A stretch of DNA of 64,000 bases from the NCBI RefSeq assembly GCF_001968825.1, contig NZ_MIEU01000010.1, positions 496,001 to 560,000 on the forward strand, given 5' to 3'. Shown one piece after another: positions 10,805-19,028 of the stretch (position 1 is its first letter; each line of letters opens with the position of its first letter). A program made the position numbers and the translations under genes. The stretch comes from Tersicoccus sp. Bi-70 (GTDB taxonomy: Bacteria > Actinomycetota > Actinomycetes > Actinomycetales > Micrococcaceae). The notes under the pieces were generated by a model. That model ran no database searches. It saw nothing but the letters and a program-made list of their open reading frames with translations, and was not told where the DNA came from.

Positions 10805-11362
10805 ATGAGATGGGATGCGCTCTTCGAGGATCTGCAGAGTCAGTGGAGCGCGCTGCAGGATCGTGCGCAGGAGAGCGAGATCGCCGAGCGCACCCGTCTC
10901 GACCACGGCAGTGTGACGTTGGCCGGCCGGCTGCGCGCGAGTGTGGGTCAGCGGGTACGGACGGTGCAGGCCGACGGCGAGACGGTGGACGGCACGGTGG
11001 GGTTCACCGGGTCGACCTGGGTGTGCCTGCGTTCGGGCGCGCTCGACGTCATCGTCGTGACGTCGTGGTGCCGATCGTGGGAGGGCCTGCACCGTGCGAC
11101 CGCTCCGGAGGCGTCCTCGGTCGGCGACCGGCTGAGCCTCGCGTCAGCGCTGCGAGGACTGAGCCGGGACCGGGCGCTCGTCACCGCGGCGCTCGCCGTC
11201 GGCCCGGGGTCGACGGCGGTGCACGGCCGGATCGACCGCGTGGGCCGCGACTTCGTCGATCTGACGACGGTCCACCCCGGCGAGCTGCGGCCGGATCGCA
11301 CGGGCGTCACGACCACCCTGGCGACGGCCGGGTGTCTGAGGATCAGCTCGCTCGCCCGGTGA
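10805..11362 (+). CDS. Conserved hypothetical protein with two barrel-like segments
   Basis: This 185-residue soluble protein is of unknown function. An N-terminal helix-forming segment (about residues 1-35, rich in Glu, Gln and Arg) precedes two similar beta-rich stretches. The first, near 40-85, contains VGQRVRTVQADGETVDGTVGF and STWVCLRSGAL. The second, near 135-180, contains STAVHGRIDRVGRDFVDLTTV. The G-x-V/I-x-x-x-G-x-x-F/W-V-x-L pattern in both resembles small SH3/Sm-like beta-barrels, which is only a shape analogy. I recall such a gene at this place in other Micrococcales but know no function. ATG 10805 fits a leaderless transcript; GTG 10799 is an alternative. It converges on the HTH gene, leaving ten bases between stops. 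Confidence 0.7.
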   Translation: MRWDALFEDLQSQWSALQDRAQESEIAERTRLDHGSVTLAGRLRASVGQRVRTVQADGETVDGTVGFTGSTWVCLRSGALDVIVVTSWCRSWEGLHRATAPEASSVGDRLSLASALRGLSRDRALVTAALAVGPGSTAVHGRIDRVGRDFVDLTTVHPGELRPDRTGVTTTLATAGCLRISSLAR

Positions 11363-11372
11363 GCATGCGGGC

Positions 11373-11582
11373 TCAGCGCGTGCGGTCCCTCGCCACCTGC
11401 TGCCGCGTCTGCTCGTACTTGGACTCGATGTAGGCGTCCAGGACGGTCTGCTCCACGCGCCACTGGCCGCGTCCGCCGACCTGGATGGCGGGCAGCTCGC
11501 CGGTGCGGACCAGTGCGTACCCCTGCGCGGACGAGATCTGCAGTTCCTCGCAGACGTCGCTGAGTGTGAGGAAACGGGGCAT
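11373..11582 (-). CDS. Small excisionase-like HTH_17 DNA-binding protein
   Basis: This 69-residue protein is a single MerR-type winged helix of the HTH_17/excisionase family. Helix-turn-helix residues LTLSDVCEELQISSAQGYALVR are followed by the wing AIQVGGRGQWRVEQTVLDAYIE and a basic tail. No recombinase or phage gene is nearby, so it is a chromosomal regulator and not a true excisionase. Start ATG 11582 is supported by TGGAGGT upstream. It is divergent from the SAF/CpaB-like gene, sharing a 166-bp region with it. By size and fold it resembles BldC-type regulators, which bind direct repeats in a head-to-tail array; whether it binds the repeats at 10731 is untested. Confidence 0.85.
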   Translation of the reverse strand: MPRFLTLSDVCEELQISSAQGYALVRTGELPAIQVGGRGQWRVEQTVLDAYIESKYEQTRQQVARDRTR

Positions 11583-11652
11583 CGTCCACCTCCAGTCCGG
11601 CCGTCGTCATCTCCGGGTTCATTCTGGCATCCCCGGCCGGCCGATCCGTGCG

Positions 11653-11661
11653 TTGTCCACA
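11653..11661 (+). promoter_or_regulatory. Exact DnaA-box sequence upstream of the cpaB-like gene
   Basis: TTGTCCACA is the actinobacterial DnaA-box consensus. It lies in the region shared by the HTH gene and the SAF gene, 38 bases upstream of the candidate -10 of the latter. An identical 11-mer (TTGTCCACAGG) precedes cpaF at 49656. Confidence 0.55.
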
Positions 11662-11698
11662 GGTCCGCCGACCCGGTGACTGCGACGCTGCTGCCGTC

Positions 11699-11704
11699 TA
11701 CAGT
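11699..11704 (+). promoter_or_regulatory. Candidate -10 element for the SAF-cpaE operon
   Basis: TACAGT fits TANNNT, with GTGACT at 11677-11682 as a weak -35 candidate. The predicted start near 11711 gives a 38-base leader ending in a GGGGGAG ribosome site. Confidence 0.5.
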
Positions 11705-11748
11705 GAGGACCACGGTGCCCGGGGGATGGGCCCAGCAGGGGGAGAACG

Positions 11749-12399
11749 ATGACCACGGTGACCGCACGTGCCGCGTCCGAGACGCCGCGTCTGAGAAGGC
11801 CGTCCTGGAAGGATCCGCGGCTGCTGCTCGGCGTCCTGCTCGTGATCGCCTCCGTCGCCGGCGTGGTCGCCCTCGTCACCGGGCTGGACCGCAGCACCGA
11901 GGTCTACACGGCCCGCGCCGATCTGACGGTGGGGCAGCCGCTGCGCGTCGAGGACCTGAGCGTCACCCGCGTGCGGCTCGGGGATGCGCAGGCGGCCTAC
12001 CTGGCTCCGGGCAGCCTGCCCGCCGACGGCGCGGTGGTCACGCGGCACGTGCCCCGTGGCGAGTTCGTCGCCCTCTCCGCCGTCGGCCGGCCCGATGCGT
12101 TGAAGCGCAAGCCGGTGGCCATCACCATCACCGAGGCCCTTCCCCGGGAGGCGGTGGCCGGAGCCCGCGTCGACGTGTGGGTCGCCATGCCCGGCTCCAG
12201 TCCCAACAGCTTCCAGAAGCCGGTGCGGCTGCTGCCCGGCGCCGAGATCGCCGAGGTCACCACGACGACCTCCGCCCTGGGCGCGTCCCGGCAGACGATC
12301 CTGCAGGTCCTCGTCGACGACGCGACCATGCCGCAGCTCCTCAACGCCCTGGGTAACCAGGCGAGGATCTCGGTGGTCTGGAACCCGGCCGCCCGATGA
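11749..12399 (+). CDS. SAF-domain protein, CpaB/RcpC-like Flp pilus assembly
   Basis: This 216-residue protein has a cytoplasmic basic N-terminus, one membrane segment near residues 26-45 (LLLGVLLVIASVAGVVALVTG), and an SAF domain near 50-110 (YTARADLTVGQPLRVEDL and VTRHVPRGEFVALSAV). A further beta-domain ends with VLVDDATMPQLLNALGNQARISVVW. CpaB-type proteins sit in the periplasmic or wall part of Tad/Flp pilus systems. The ribosome site is strong (GGGGGAG). The last codons overlap the CpaE-like gene as ATGA. The motor and pilin genes lie 38 kb away at 49785-54526, so this is one half of a split locus. Confidence 0.8.
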   Translation: MTTVTARAASETPRLRRPSWKDPRLLLGVLLVIASVAGVVALVTGLDRSTEVYTARADLTVGQPLRVEDLSVTRVRLGDAQAAYLAPGSLPADGAVVTRHVPRGEFVALSAVGRPDALKRKPVAITITEALPREAVAGARVDVWVAMPGSSPNSFQKPVRLLPGAEIAEVTTTTSALGASRQTILQVLVDDATMPQLLNALGNQARISVVWNPAAR

Positions 12400-13979
12400 G
12401 CGTCCCGCTCGCGATCCTCGGCGACACCCCGGCCGACCACGTCGCCGGGCTCGAACGACTCCGCGGTCCGGTGACGGTGGTGCGGCGATGCGCCGAGCCG
12501 GCCGATCTGCTCGCGGTCTGCGAGAGCGGGCTGGCGGAGGTCGCCCTCATCGCCGACGCGGTCGACGACCTGCCCGGGCATCTGCTCGAGCGGATGACCG
12601 CGTCCGGCATCCCGGTGCTGGCGCTGACCGCGGACCGCGAGCGGGCGGCATGGCTGTCCACCCTCGGCGTGCGCGTCCTTCCGCCGGCGATCACGACCGC
12701 GGATCTGGCCGCCGCCGTCCTCACCGCGGCCGCGAACCCGCCGGAGCGGACGGGACGGTCGACCGCCGGGAGCGGGGCGTCCGAGCCCGTCGACACCTCG
12801 GAGTCGCCGGGGCGGCCGGGGCTCTCCGATGTGCGCACGTCGTCCGACCCGCGTGGACCGTCCGACCCGCACGGTCCGACGGACCTGCACGGACCGGTCG
12901 TGAGCAGTCCGGGACCCGAGGCGGACGCCGAGACCGGCGGGATGTCCGACGCGTCGGACGGTGGGAGCGGGGAAGGGAACGCGGCCGGGCGCTCGGGACA
13001 CGACGGCGTCCGCGGTGCCACCCGCGCCGGAACCACCGGCGGCTCCCGTGACCAGCCCGGTGACGAGATCCGTGATGAAGCCCGTGACGAGCCGGGTGTC
13101 GTGATCGCCGTGTGGGGACCCACCGGCGCCCCGGGCCGCAGCACCATCGCCGTGAATCTGGCCGCCGAACTCGCGTCCGACCTCGGGACCGCGTATCTCG
13201 TCGACGTGGACACGTACGGATCGAGCACCGCGGTCATGCTCGGACTCCTGGACGAGACGGCCCCGGTGGCCCAGGCCTGCCGGCTCGCCGACCAGGGTCT
13301 GCTCGATGTCGCCGGCCTGCACCGGGTGGCCGCGGACGTCGTCGTCGGGGGCGGCCGGCTCCGCGCGCTCACCGGCATCACCCGACCGGACCGCTGGCCC
13401 GAGGTGCGGCCATCGGCGCTGAGCAGCGTGATCGACCTCTGCCGAGCCACGGCGCGGGCGACCGTCATCGACTGCGGCTTCTGCCTGGAGGCGGATGAGG
13501 AACTGAGCTTCGACACCGTGGCCCCCCGGCGCAACGGCGCGACCCTCCGCGCCCTCGAGAAGGCCGACATCGTGATCGCGGTCGGCGGCGCCGACGCCAT
13601 CGGGTTGCCCCGCCTCGTCAAGGGCATCGCCGAGCTGGCCGAGGCGGTGCCCACCGCCACGCCGGTCGTGGCCGTCAACCGGGTGCGCCGGGAGAGCGTC
13701 GGCCGGGGGAGCCGCCAGCAGATCCGGGCCGCGTGGGAGCGGTACGGGCCCGAGCTGCCGATCGCGGCGCTGCTGCCCGCCGATCCCGCCGCCGACGCCG
13801 CCCTGCTCGGCGGCACGGTGCTGCGGGAGTCGGCGCCCGGAAGCGCCCTCCGGGCCGGCATCCGCAGTCTGGTGCCGTCCCTGCTCGGATGCGAGGCTGC
13901 GGAGCGGGTTCGACCGGCATGGTTCCGGCGGTCGCGGACGACGGGAAGAGCGACGGCGCTGGAGCCCGACGGCGTCTGA
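12396..13979 (+). CDS. CpaE/MinD-like ATPase of Tad pilus locus
   Basis: This 527-residue protein begins with a receiver-like domain (about 1-115) as in CpaE. A long acidic/Pro-rich linker (about 120-235) holds three 6-residue repeats, and a MinD/ParA-type ATPase follows (about 238-500). The P-loop region reads WGPTGAPGRST near 239-250, so the usual Lys-Lys/GKT of deviant Walker A motifs is replaced by GRS. Other strand motifs (AYLVDVDTYGSST, VAVNRVRRESVGR) are kept. CpaE proteins position or regulate Tad pilus assembly. The start overlaps the SAF gene (ATGA). Whether ATP is hydrolysed with an Arg in the P-loop is open; the substitution also occurs in a domain of the EccC-like protein at 21593. 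Confidence 0.78.
   Translation: MSVPLAILGDTPADHVAGLERLRGPVTVVRRCAEPADLLAVCESGLAEVALIADAVDDLPGHLLERMTASGIPVLALTADRERAAWLSTLGVRVLPPAITTADLAAAVLTAAANPPERTGRSTAGSGASEPVDTSESPGRPGLSDVRTSSDPRGPSDPHGPTDLHGPVVSSPGPEADAETGGMSDASDGGSGEGNAAGRSGHDGVRGATRAGTTGGSRDQPGDEIRDEARDEPGVVIAVWGPTGAPGRSTIAVNLAAELASDLGTAYLVDVDTYGSSTAVMLGLLDETAPVAQACRLADQGLLDVAGLHRVAADVVVGGGRLRALTGITRPDRWPEVRPSALSSVIDLCRATARATVIDCGFCLEADEELSFDTVAPRRNGATLRALEKADIVIAVGGADAIGLPRLVKGIAELAEAVPTATPVVAVNRVRRESVGRGSRQQIRAAWERYGPELPIAALLPADPAADAALLGGTVLRESAPGSALRAGIRSLVPSLLGCEAAERVRPAWFRRSRTTGRATALEPDGV
12843..12896 (+). repeat. 18-bp imperfect tandem repeat, three units, in the cpaE linker
   Basis: Units 12843-12860, 12861-12878 and 12879-12896 encode SDPRGP, SDPHGP and TDLHGP. 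They lie in the disordered linker between the receiver-like and ATPase domains. Confidence 0.85.
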
Positions 13980-14077
13980 ACGAAGCCGGGCGAATTTGGC
14001 CGAACCGGTCGGGCACCTGCACAAGGACGCGCCATCTGACTGGGCGAGGCGTTCATGACGCCCGTCACGTCCCGGAC

Positions 14078-14083
14078 TAGTGT
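14078..14083 (+). promoter_or_regulatory. Candidate -10 element for gdh
   Basis: TAGTGT fits TANNNT and predicts initiation near 14090, about 54 bases before the gdh start. This 164-bp gap otherwise shows no clear feature. Confidence 0.4.
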
Positions 14084-14143
14084 CGAGGGAGACGTCCGCA
14101 ACGGCGCGGACGCACATCCCGATGCGTACGGAGGCCACCCCCG

Positions 14144-17100
14144 ATGTCTGCCGGAGACCAGTCCGATCGACCCGCCTCGCCGTCCGGAGCCACCACCGTG
14201 GACCCGGCGGGCGATGAGGTGTTCGTGACGAACTACTACCAGCACCTCTCCGCCGAGGACCTCGAGTCCTACGAGAAGGACACGCTGGTCCAGCGCGTCC
14301 ACCGGCACCAGGAGCTGGCGGCCACCCGCCGGCCGGGTGAGGCGCTCGTCCTCGCGGACTCCGAGCCGGACGCCACCGTGCTCTACGTCGTCATCGACGA
14401 CATGCCCTTCCTCGTCGACTCCGTCGTCGCCGAGATCGCCCGTCATCACGCGGCCATCCGGCAGGTCAGCCACCCCACCTTCATCGTCACCCGCGACCGG
14501 ACCACCGGTCGGCTGCGCAGCGTCGAGAAGGTCCCCAGCCACAGCGGCGTCTCCAGCGGGGACACCGCCGCACTGCCGCACGTCTCCGCCCGCGTCGCCG
14601 ACGGCGAGTCCGGGGACACCGTCAGCACCGTCGAGTCCTGGATCGCCGTCGAGGCCGCCCGGGTGGACTCCACCGAGGAGCGCGACGCCCTCGTGGACGG
14701 CGCCCGCCGCGTGCTCGGCGACGTCCGCGCCGTCGTCGACGACTTCACCCCCATGCGGGAGGCGCTGATCGACGCCGCCGAGGGGCTGGAGGCCTTGACC
14801 GACCCCACCATCACCGCGCGCACGAGCGGGGCTCAGCTGCTGCGCTGGCTCGCGGACGACAACTTCACCCTCGTCGGCTACCGCGAGCACGACCTGGTCG
14901 ACCGCGACGGGCACGAGGTCCTCGTCAACCGGCCCGGCACCGCCCTCGGGGTGCTCCGGCACGCCGAGCACGTCCAGCACCAGCTCACCAGCGCCGGTCA
15001 GCGCAAGGCCCGGGAGAAGACCGCGCTCGTCCTGACCAAGGCCAATTCCCGCTCGACCGTGCACCGGCCCGCCTGGCTGGACTACCTCGGGGTCAAGGAC
15101 TTCGACGCCGCCGGCAACGTGATCGGCGAGAAGCTGTTCCTCGGGGTGCTGGCCGCGGGCGCGTTCACCGGCTCCGTCGAGGACATCCCCCTGGTCCGCG
15201 ACAAGGTGCAGGCCGTGCTGCGGCACTGCGGCTTCCCGCCCGACTCCCACTCCGGCAAGGACCTGAAGAACATCCTCGAGACGTACCCGCGCGAGGAGAT
15301 GTTCCAGATCAGCACCCCCGAGCTGATCGAGACGGTCACCGCGATCCTGCACCTGCAGGAGCGTCGCCGGACCCGACTGTTCCTGCGCACCGACGTGTGG
15401 GGACGGTTCGTCTCCGTGCTCGTCTACCTCCCGCGCGACCGGTACACCACGAGCGTGCGGCACCGGATCGAGAACGAGCTGACCACCGCCTTCGGCGCCG
15501 AGTCGATCGACTTCGAGGCGCGGATGAGCGAGTCGGTGCTGGCCCGGCTGTACTTCCGGATCCGCCTGCCCCAGGGCGTGGAGGTGCGCGACGTCGACGT
15601 CGACGACCTCGAGAAGCGCGTCCAGCGGGCGAGCCGTTCCTGGTCCGAGGGCATCGACCAGGTGCTGCGGACCCGCACCGAGCTGACCGAGGTCAGCCGC
15701 CTCGCCGGCCAGTGGGCCGAGTCGTTCCCGGCCGCGTACCGCGCCGACTTCGAGGTCGAGGACGCCCTGGAGGACATCGGCCGCTTCGAGGAGGCCGAGG
15801 CGAGCGGGCACCCCCAGCTCGTGCTCCGCTGCCCCGACGCCACGAACGAGGACGACGACAGCCCCGCCTCGGCCGCCGACGCGCGCCTGAAGATCTACCT
15901 GACCGAGCCGCGCTCGCTGACCGCGCTGCTGCCGGTCTTCCACAACCTCGGCCTGCAGGTGCTCGACGAGCGGCCCTTCCGCATCGAGCGGGCCGACGGT
16001 GCCACGTTCCACCTGTACGACCTCGGCCTGAAGTACCCAGTGGGCATCGACCCGATGGCCGGGGCGATCGACCTGGCCGACGCGTTCCGCGCCGCGATGG
16101 CCGGCGCGATGGAGTCCGACCGGTTCGACCGGCTCATCCTCGCCGAGGGCCTGCACTGGCGGCAGGTGCAGGTGCTGCGCGCCTACGCCAAGTACCTGCG
16201 CCAGCTCGGCAACCCCAGCTCCTACGGGTTCATGGGGGACACCCTGCTCGCCAACCCGGACGTCGCTCGGGCGCTGGTCGCGGTGTTCGAGGCCGCGTTC
16301 GACCCGCAGCTCGGCGCGGCCGACGACGCCGTCCGCGTCGCGCGGCGGGAGCAGGCCGGCGCCGCCCTGGATGCGGCGATCGAGGCCGTGGCCACCCTGG
16401 ACGCCGACCGGCTGCTGCGCGGGTTCGCCGAGGTCATCGGTGCCACGCTGCGCACCAACTTCTACCAGGGCAGCTCGCGCCTGGCCTTCAAGCTGGCCAC
16501 CCGCGAGATCACCGCGGCGCCGGCACCCCGGCCGGCGTTCGAGATCTGGGTGTACTCGCCCGAGGTCGAGGGCGTGCACCTGCGCTTCGGCGCCGTCGCC
16601 CGCGGCGGCCTGCGCTGGTCGGACCGCCAGGAGGACTTCCGCACCGAGATCCTCGGCCTGGTCAAGGCGCAGACCGTGAAGAACGCCGTCATCGTACCCA
16701 CCGGCGCGAAGGGCGGCTTCTACCCCAAGCGACTGCCCGACCCTGCGGTGGACCGCGCCGCCTGGCTCGAGGCCGGGCAGGACGCGTACCGCACCTTCAT
16801 CCGCGCGCTGCTGGACGTGACCGACAACCGCATCACCGCCGAGGACGGCACGGCCAGCGTGGTCGGGCCCGACGACGTCGTCCGGCACGACGAGGACGAT
16901 CCGTACCTCGTGGTCGCCGCGGACAAGGGCACCGCCGCGTTCTCCGACACGGCGAACGCCATCAGCGCCGAGTACGGCTTCTGGCTCGGCGACGCCTTCG
17001 CCTCCGGCGGCTCGGTGGGCTACGACCACAAGGCCATGGGCATCACCGCCCGCGGCGCCTGGGAGTCCGTCAAGGCGCACTTCAAGGAACTGGGCACCGA

Positions 17101-19027
17101 CACGCAGGCGGACGACTTCACCGTCGTCGGCATCGGCGACATGAGCGGCGACGTGTTCGGCAACGGGATGCTGCTCTCCGAGCACATCCGCCTCGTGGCC
17201 GCCTTCGACCACCGGCACGTCTTCCTCGACCCCGACCCGGAGCCGGCCGCCTCGTTCGCCGAGCGACGCCGGCTGTTCGACCTGCCCCGCTCCTCCTGGG
17301 CCGACTACGACGCGAGCCTGATCAGCGCCGGCGGGGGCATCTACCCGCGCACGGCCAAGTCCATCCCGGTCTCCGCGCAGGTCCGCGCGGTGCTCGGGCT
17401 GCCCGAGGGCGTGCAGCAGCTCAGCCCACCCGAGCTGCTCAAGCTCATCCTCACCGCCCCGGTCGACTTGCTCTACAACGGCGGCATCGGCACCTACATC
17501 AAGGCGAGCACCGAGACCAACGCCTCGGTGGGGGACAAGGCCAACGATGCGATCCGCATCGACGGCGCCGATGTGCGTGCCCGCGTGATCGGCGAGGGCG
17601 GCAACCTCGGCATGACCCAGCGCGGCCGGATCGAGGCCGCCCTGGCCGGCGTCGTGCTCAACACCGACGCGATCGACAACTCCGCCGGCGTGGACTGCTC
17701 CGACCACGAGGTCAACATCAAGATCCTGGTCGACTCCGCCGTCCGCGCGGGCCGGCTCGACGCAGCGGAACGCGCCACGTTCCTGCACTCCATGACCGAC
17801 GAGGTCGCCGAGCTCGTGCTCGCGGACAACGTCGACCAGAACCTGCTGCTGCTCAACGACAAGCAGCACGGGCCCGAGTGGGCGCCGAGCTTCGAACGGC
17901 ACATGGACTGGCTCGAGGAGCACGCCGACCTGGACCGGGCCCTCGAGTTCCTGCCGACCACCGAGCAGGTCGAGGAGCGGATCGCCGACGGCCGGGGCCT
18001 GACCTCGCCGGAACTGTCGGTGCTCGCGGCATACGCGAAGATCCAGCTCACCGGTGCGCTGCTGCGCAGCGACGTGCCCGACGACCCGTGGTTCGAGGAC
18101 GTGCTGCTGGCGTACTTCCCGCGCCCGATCCGGGAGCGGTTCCGCGACGAGGTGCTGGCGCACCCGCTGCGCCGGGAGATCATCGCGACCGCCGTCGCCA
18201 ACGACATGGTCAACATCGGCGGCATCACCTTCGCGTTCCGGGCCATGGAGGAGACCGGTGTCGACGAGGCGTCGATCGCCCGGGCGTTCACCTCCCTGCG
18301 CCGGATCTACGCGCTCGACGACGTCGTGCGGAAGCTGACCGAGGTGCCGGCCGGGGTGCCCACGGAGACGTGGTGCCTGATCTACTCCGATCTGCGCCGG
18401 CTGCTGGACCGCGCGGTGCGCTGGTTCGTGACGCACGGCTACGCCGACGAGCGGATCGGCCGGTCGGTCGAGCTGTTCGAGCCGGTGATCGACCCGCTGC
18501 GCAAGGGCATCGGCCGCTTCCTGCGCGGCACCGACCTGGAGCGGGAGCGGCAGTGGTACCAGCGGGCGGTCGACGGCGGGGTCCCGGACGGCCTCGCGGC
18601 GCGGTGGGCCGGACTGTTCGAGAGCTACGCGCTGCTCGACGTCGCCGAACTGGCGCGGCAGAACGGGCAGCCGATCGAGCTGGTGCTGAACACGTACTTC
18701 GCCATCTACGACCGGTTCGAGGTGGACGACCTGCTCGAGCGGATCACCCGGCTGCCCCGGCTGGACCGGTGGCAGGCCCTCGCCCGTGGCGCCCTGCGGG
18801 AGGACCTCTACTCGACCGTCGCGGACCTGACGACCACGGTGATCGAGTCCACCGAGGACACCCCCGAGGCGGACGGGCCCGAGCGGCTCGAGCGGTGGCA
18901 GCAGCTCAACAGTGAGCGACTGGACCGGGTGCGCAGTATGTTCAATGAGGCGACCACCCGCCAGACCGACGACATGGCGTCGCTGTCGGTGGCGCTGCGA
19001 CTGCTCCGCTCCATCGTCCGGAGGTGA
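14144..19027 (+). CDS. gdh: NAD-specific glutamate dehydrogenase, 180-kDa class
   Basis: This 1627-residue enzyme belongs to the large (L-180) class that oxidatively deaminates glutamate to 2-oxoglutarate and ammonium with NAD. The N-terminal ~700 residues hold the ACT-like regulatory modules typical of the class. The catalytic core is clear: GGLRWSDRQEDFRTEILGL followed by KAQTVKNAVIVPTGAKGGF at about residues 820-860, then GDMSGDVFGNGML near 1002 and a nucleotide-binding region around 1130-1190 (RVIGEGGNLGMTQRGR). The length is normal. GGAGG at about 14131 supports ATG 14144. The kinase gene begins one base after the stop, so the two are probably cotranscribed. Confidence 0.96.
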   Translation: MSAGDQSDRPASPSGATTVDPAGDEVFVTNYYQHLSAEDLESYEKDTLVQRVHRHQELAATRRPGEALVLADSEPDATVLYVVIDDMPFLVDSVVAEIARHHAAIRQVSHPTFIVTRDRTTGRLRSVEKVPSHSGVSSGDTAALPHVSARVADGESGDTVSTVESWIAVEAARVDSTEERDALVDGARRVLGDVRAVVDDFTPMREALIDAAEGLEALTDPTITARTSGAQLLRWLADDNFTLVGYREHDLVDRDGHEVLVNRPGTALGVLRHAEHVQHQLTSAGQRKAREKTALVLTKANSRSTVHRPAWLDYLGVKDFDAAGNVIGEKLFLGVLAAGAFTGSVEDIPLVRDKVQAVLRHCGFPPDSHSGKDLKNILETYPREEMFQISTPELIETVTAILHLQERRRTRLFLRTDVWGRFVSVLVYLPRDRYTTSVRHRIENELTTAFGAESIDFEARMSESVLARLYFRIRLPQGVEVRDVDVDDLEKRVQRASRSWSEGIDQVLRTRTELTEVSRLAGQWAESFPAAYRADFEVEDALEDIGRFEEAEASGHPQLVLRCPDATNEDDDSPASAADARLKIYLTEPRSLTALLPVFHNLGLQVLDERPFRIERADGATFHLYDLGLKYPVGIDPMAGAIDLADAFRAAMAGAMESDRFDRLILAEGLHWRQVQVLRAYAKYLRQLGNPSSYGFMGDTLLANPDVARALVAVFEAAFDPQLGAADDAVRVARREQAGAALDAAIEAVATLDADRLLRGFAEVIGATLRTNFYQGSSRLAFKLATREITAAPAPRPAFEIWVYSPEVEGVHLRFGAVARGGLRWSDRQEDFRTEILGLVKAQTVKNAVIVPTGAKGGFYPKRLPDPAVDRAAWLEAGQDAYRTFIRALLDVTDNRITAEDGTASVVGPDDVVRHDEDDPYLVVAADKGTAAFSDTANAISAEYGFWLGDAFASGGSVGYDHKAMGITARGAWESVKAHFKELGTDTQADDFTVVGIGDMSGDVFGNGMLLSEHIRLVAAFDHRHVFLDPDPEPAASFAERRRLFDLPRSSWADYDASLISAGGGIYPRTAKSIPVSAQVRAVLGLPEGVQQLSPPELLKLILTAPVDLLYNGGIGTYIKASTETNASVGDKANDAIRIDGADVRARVIGEGGNLGMTQRGRIEAALAGVVLNTDAIDNSAGVDCSDHEVNIKILVDSAVRAGRLDAAERATFLHSMTDEVAELVLADNVDQNLLLLNDKQHGPEWAPSFERHMDWLEEHADLDRALEFLPTTEQVEERIADGRGLTSPELSVLAAYAKIQLTGALLRSDVPDDPWFEDVLLAYFPRPIRERFRDEVLAHPLRREIIATAVANDMVNIGGITFAFRAMEETGVDEASIARAFTSLRRIYALDDVVRKLTEVPAGVPTETWCLIYSDLRRLLDRAVRWFVTHGYADERIGRSVELFEPVIDPLRKGIGRFLRGTDLERERQWYQRAVDGGVPDGLAARWAGLFESYALLDVAELARQNGQPIELVLNTYFAIYDRFEVDDLLERITRLPRLDRWQALARGALREDLYSTVADLTTTVIESTEDTPEADGPERLERWQQLNSERLDRVRSMFNEATTRQTDDMASLSVALRLLRSIVRR

Positions 19028-19028
19028 C

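Noticed and set aside
11373-11582. Excisionase of a prophage or integrative element
   Set aside because: The HTH_17 fold resembles Xis, but no integrase, attachment repeat or tRNA is nearby and the neighbourhood is chromosomal core.
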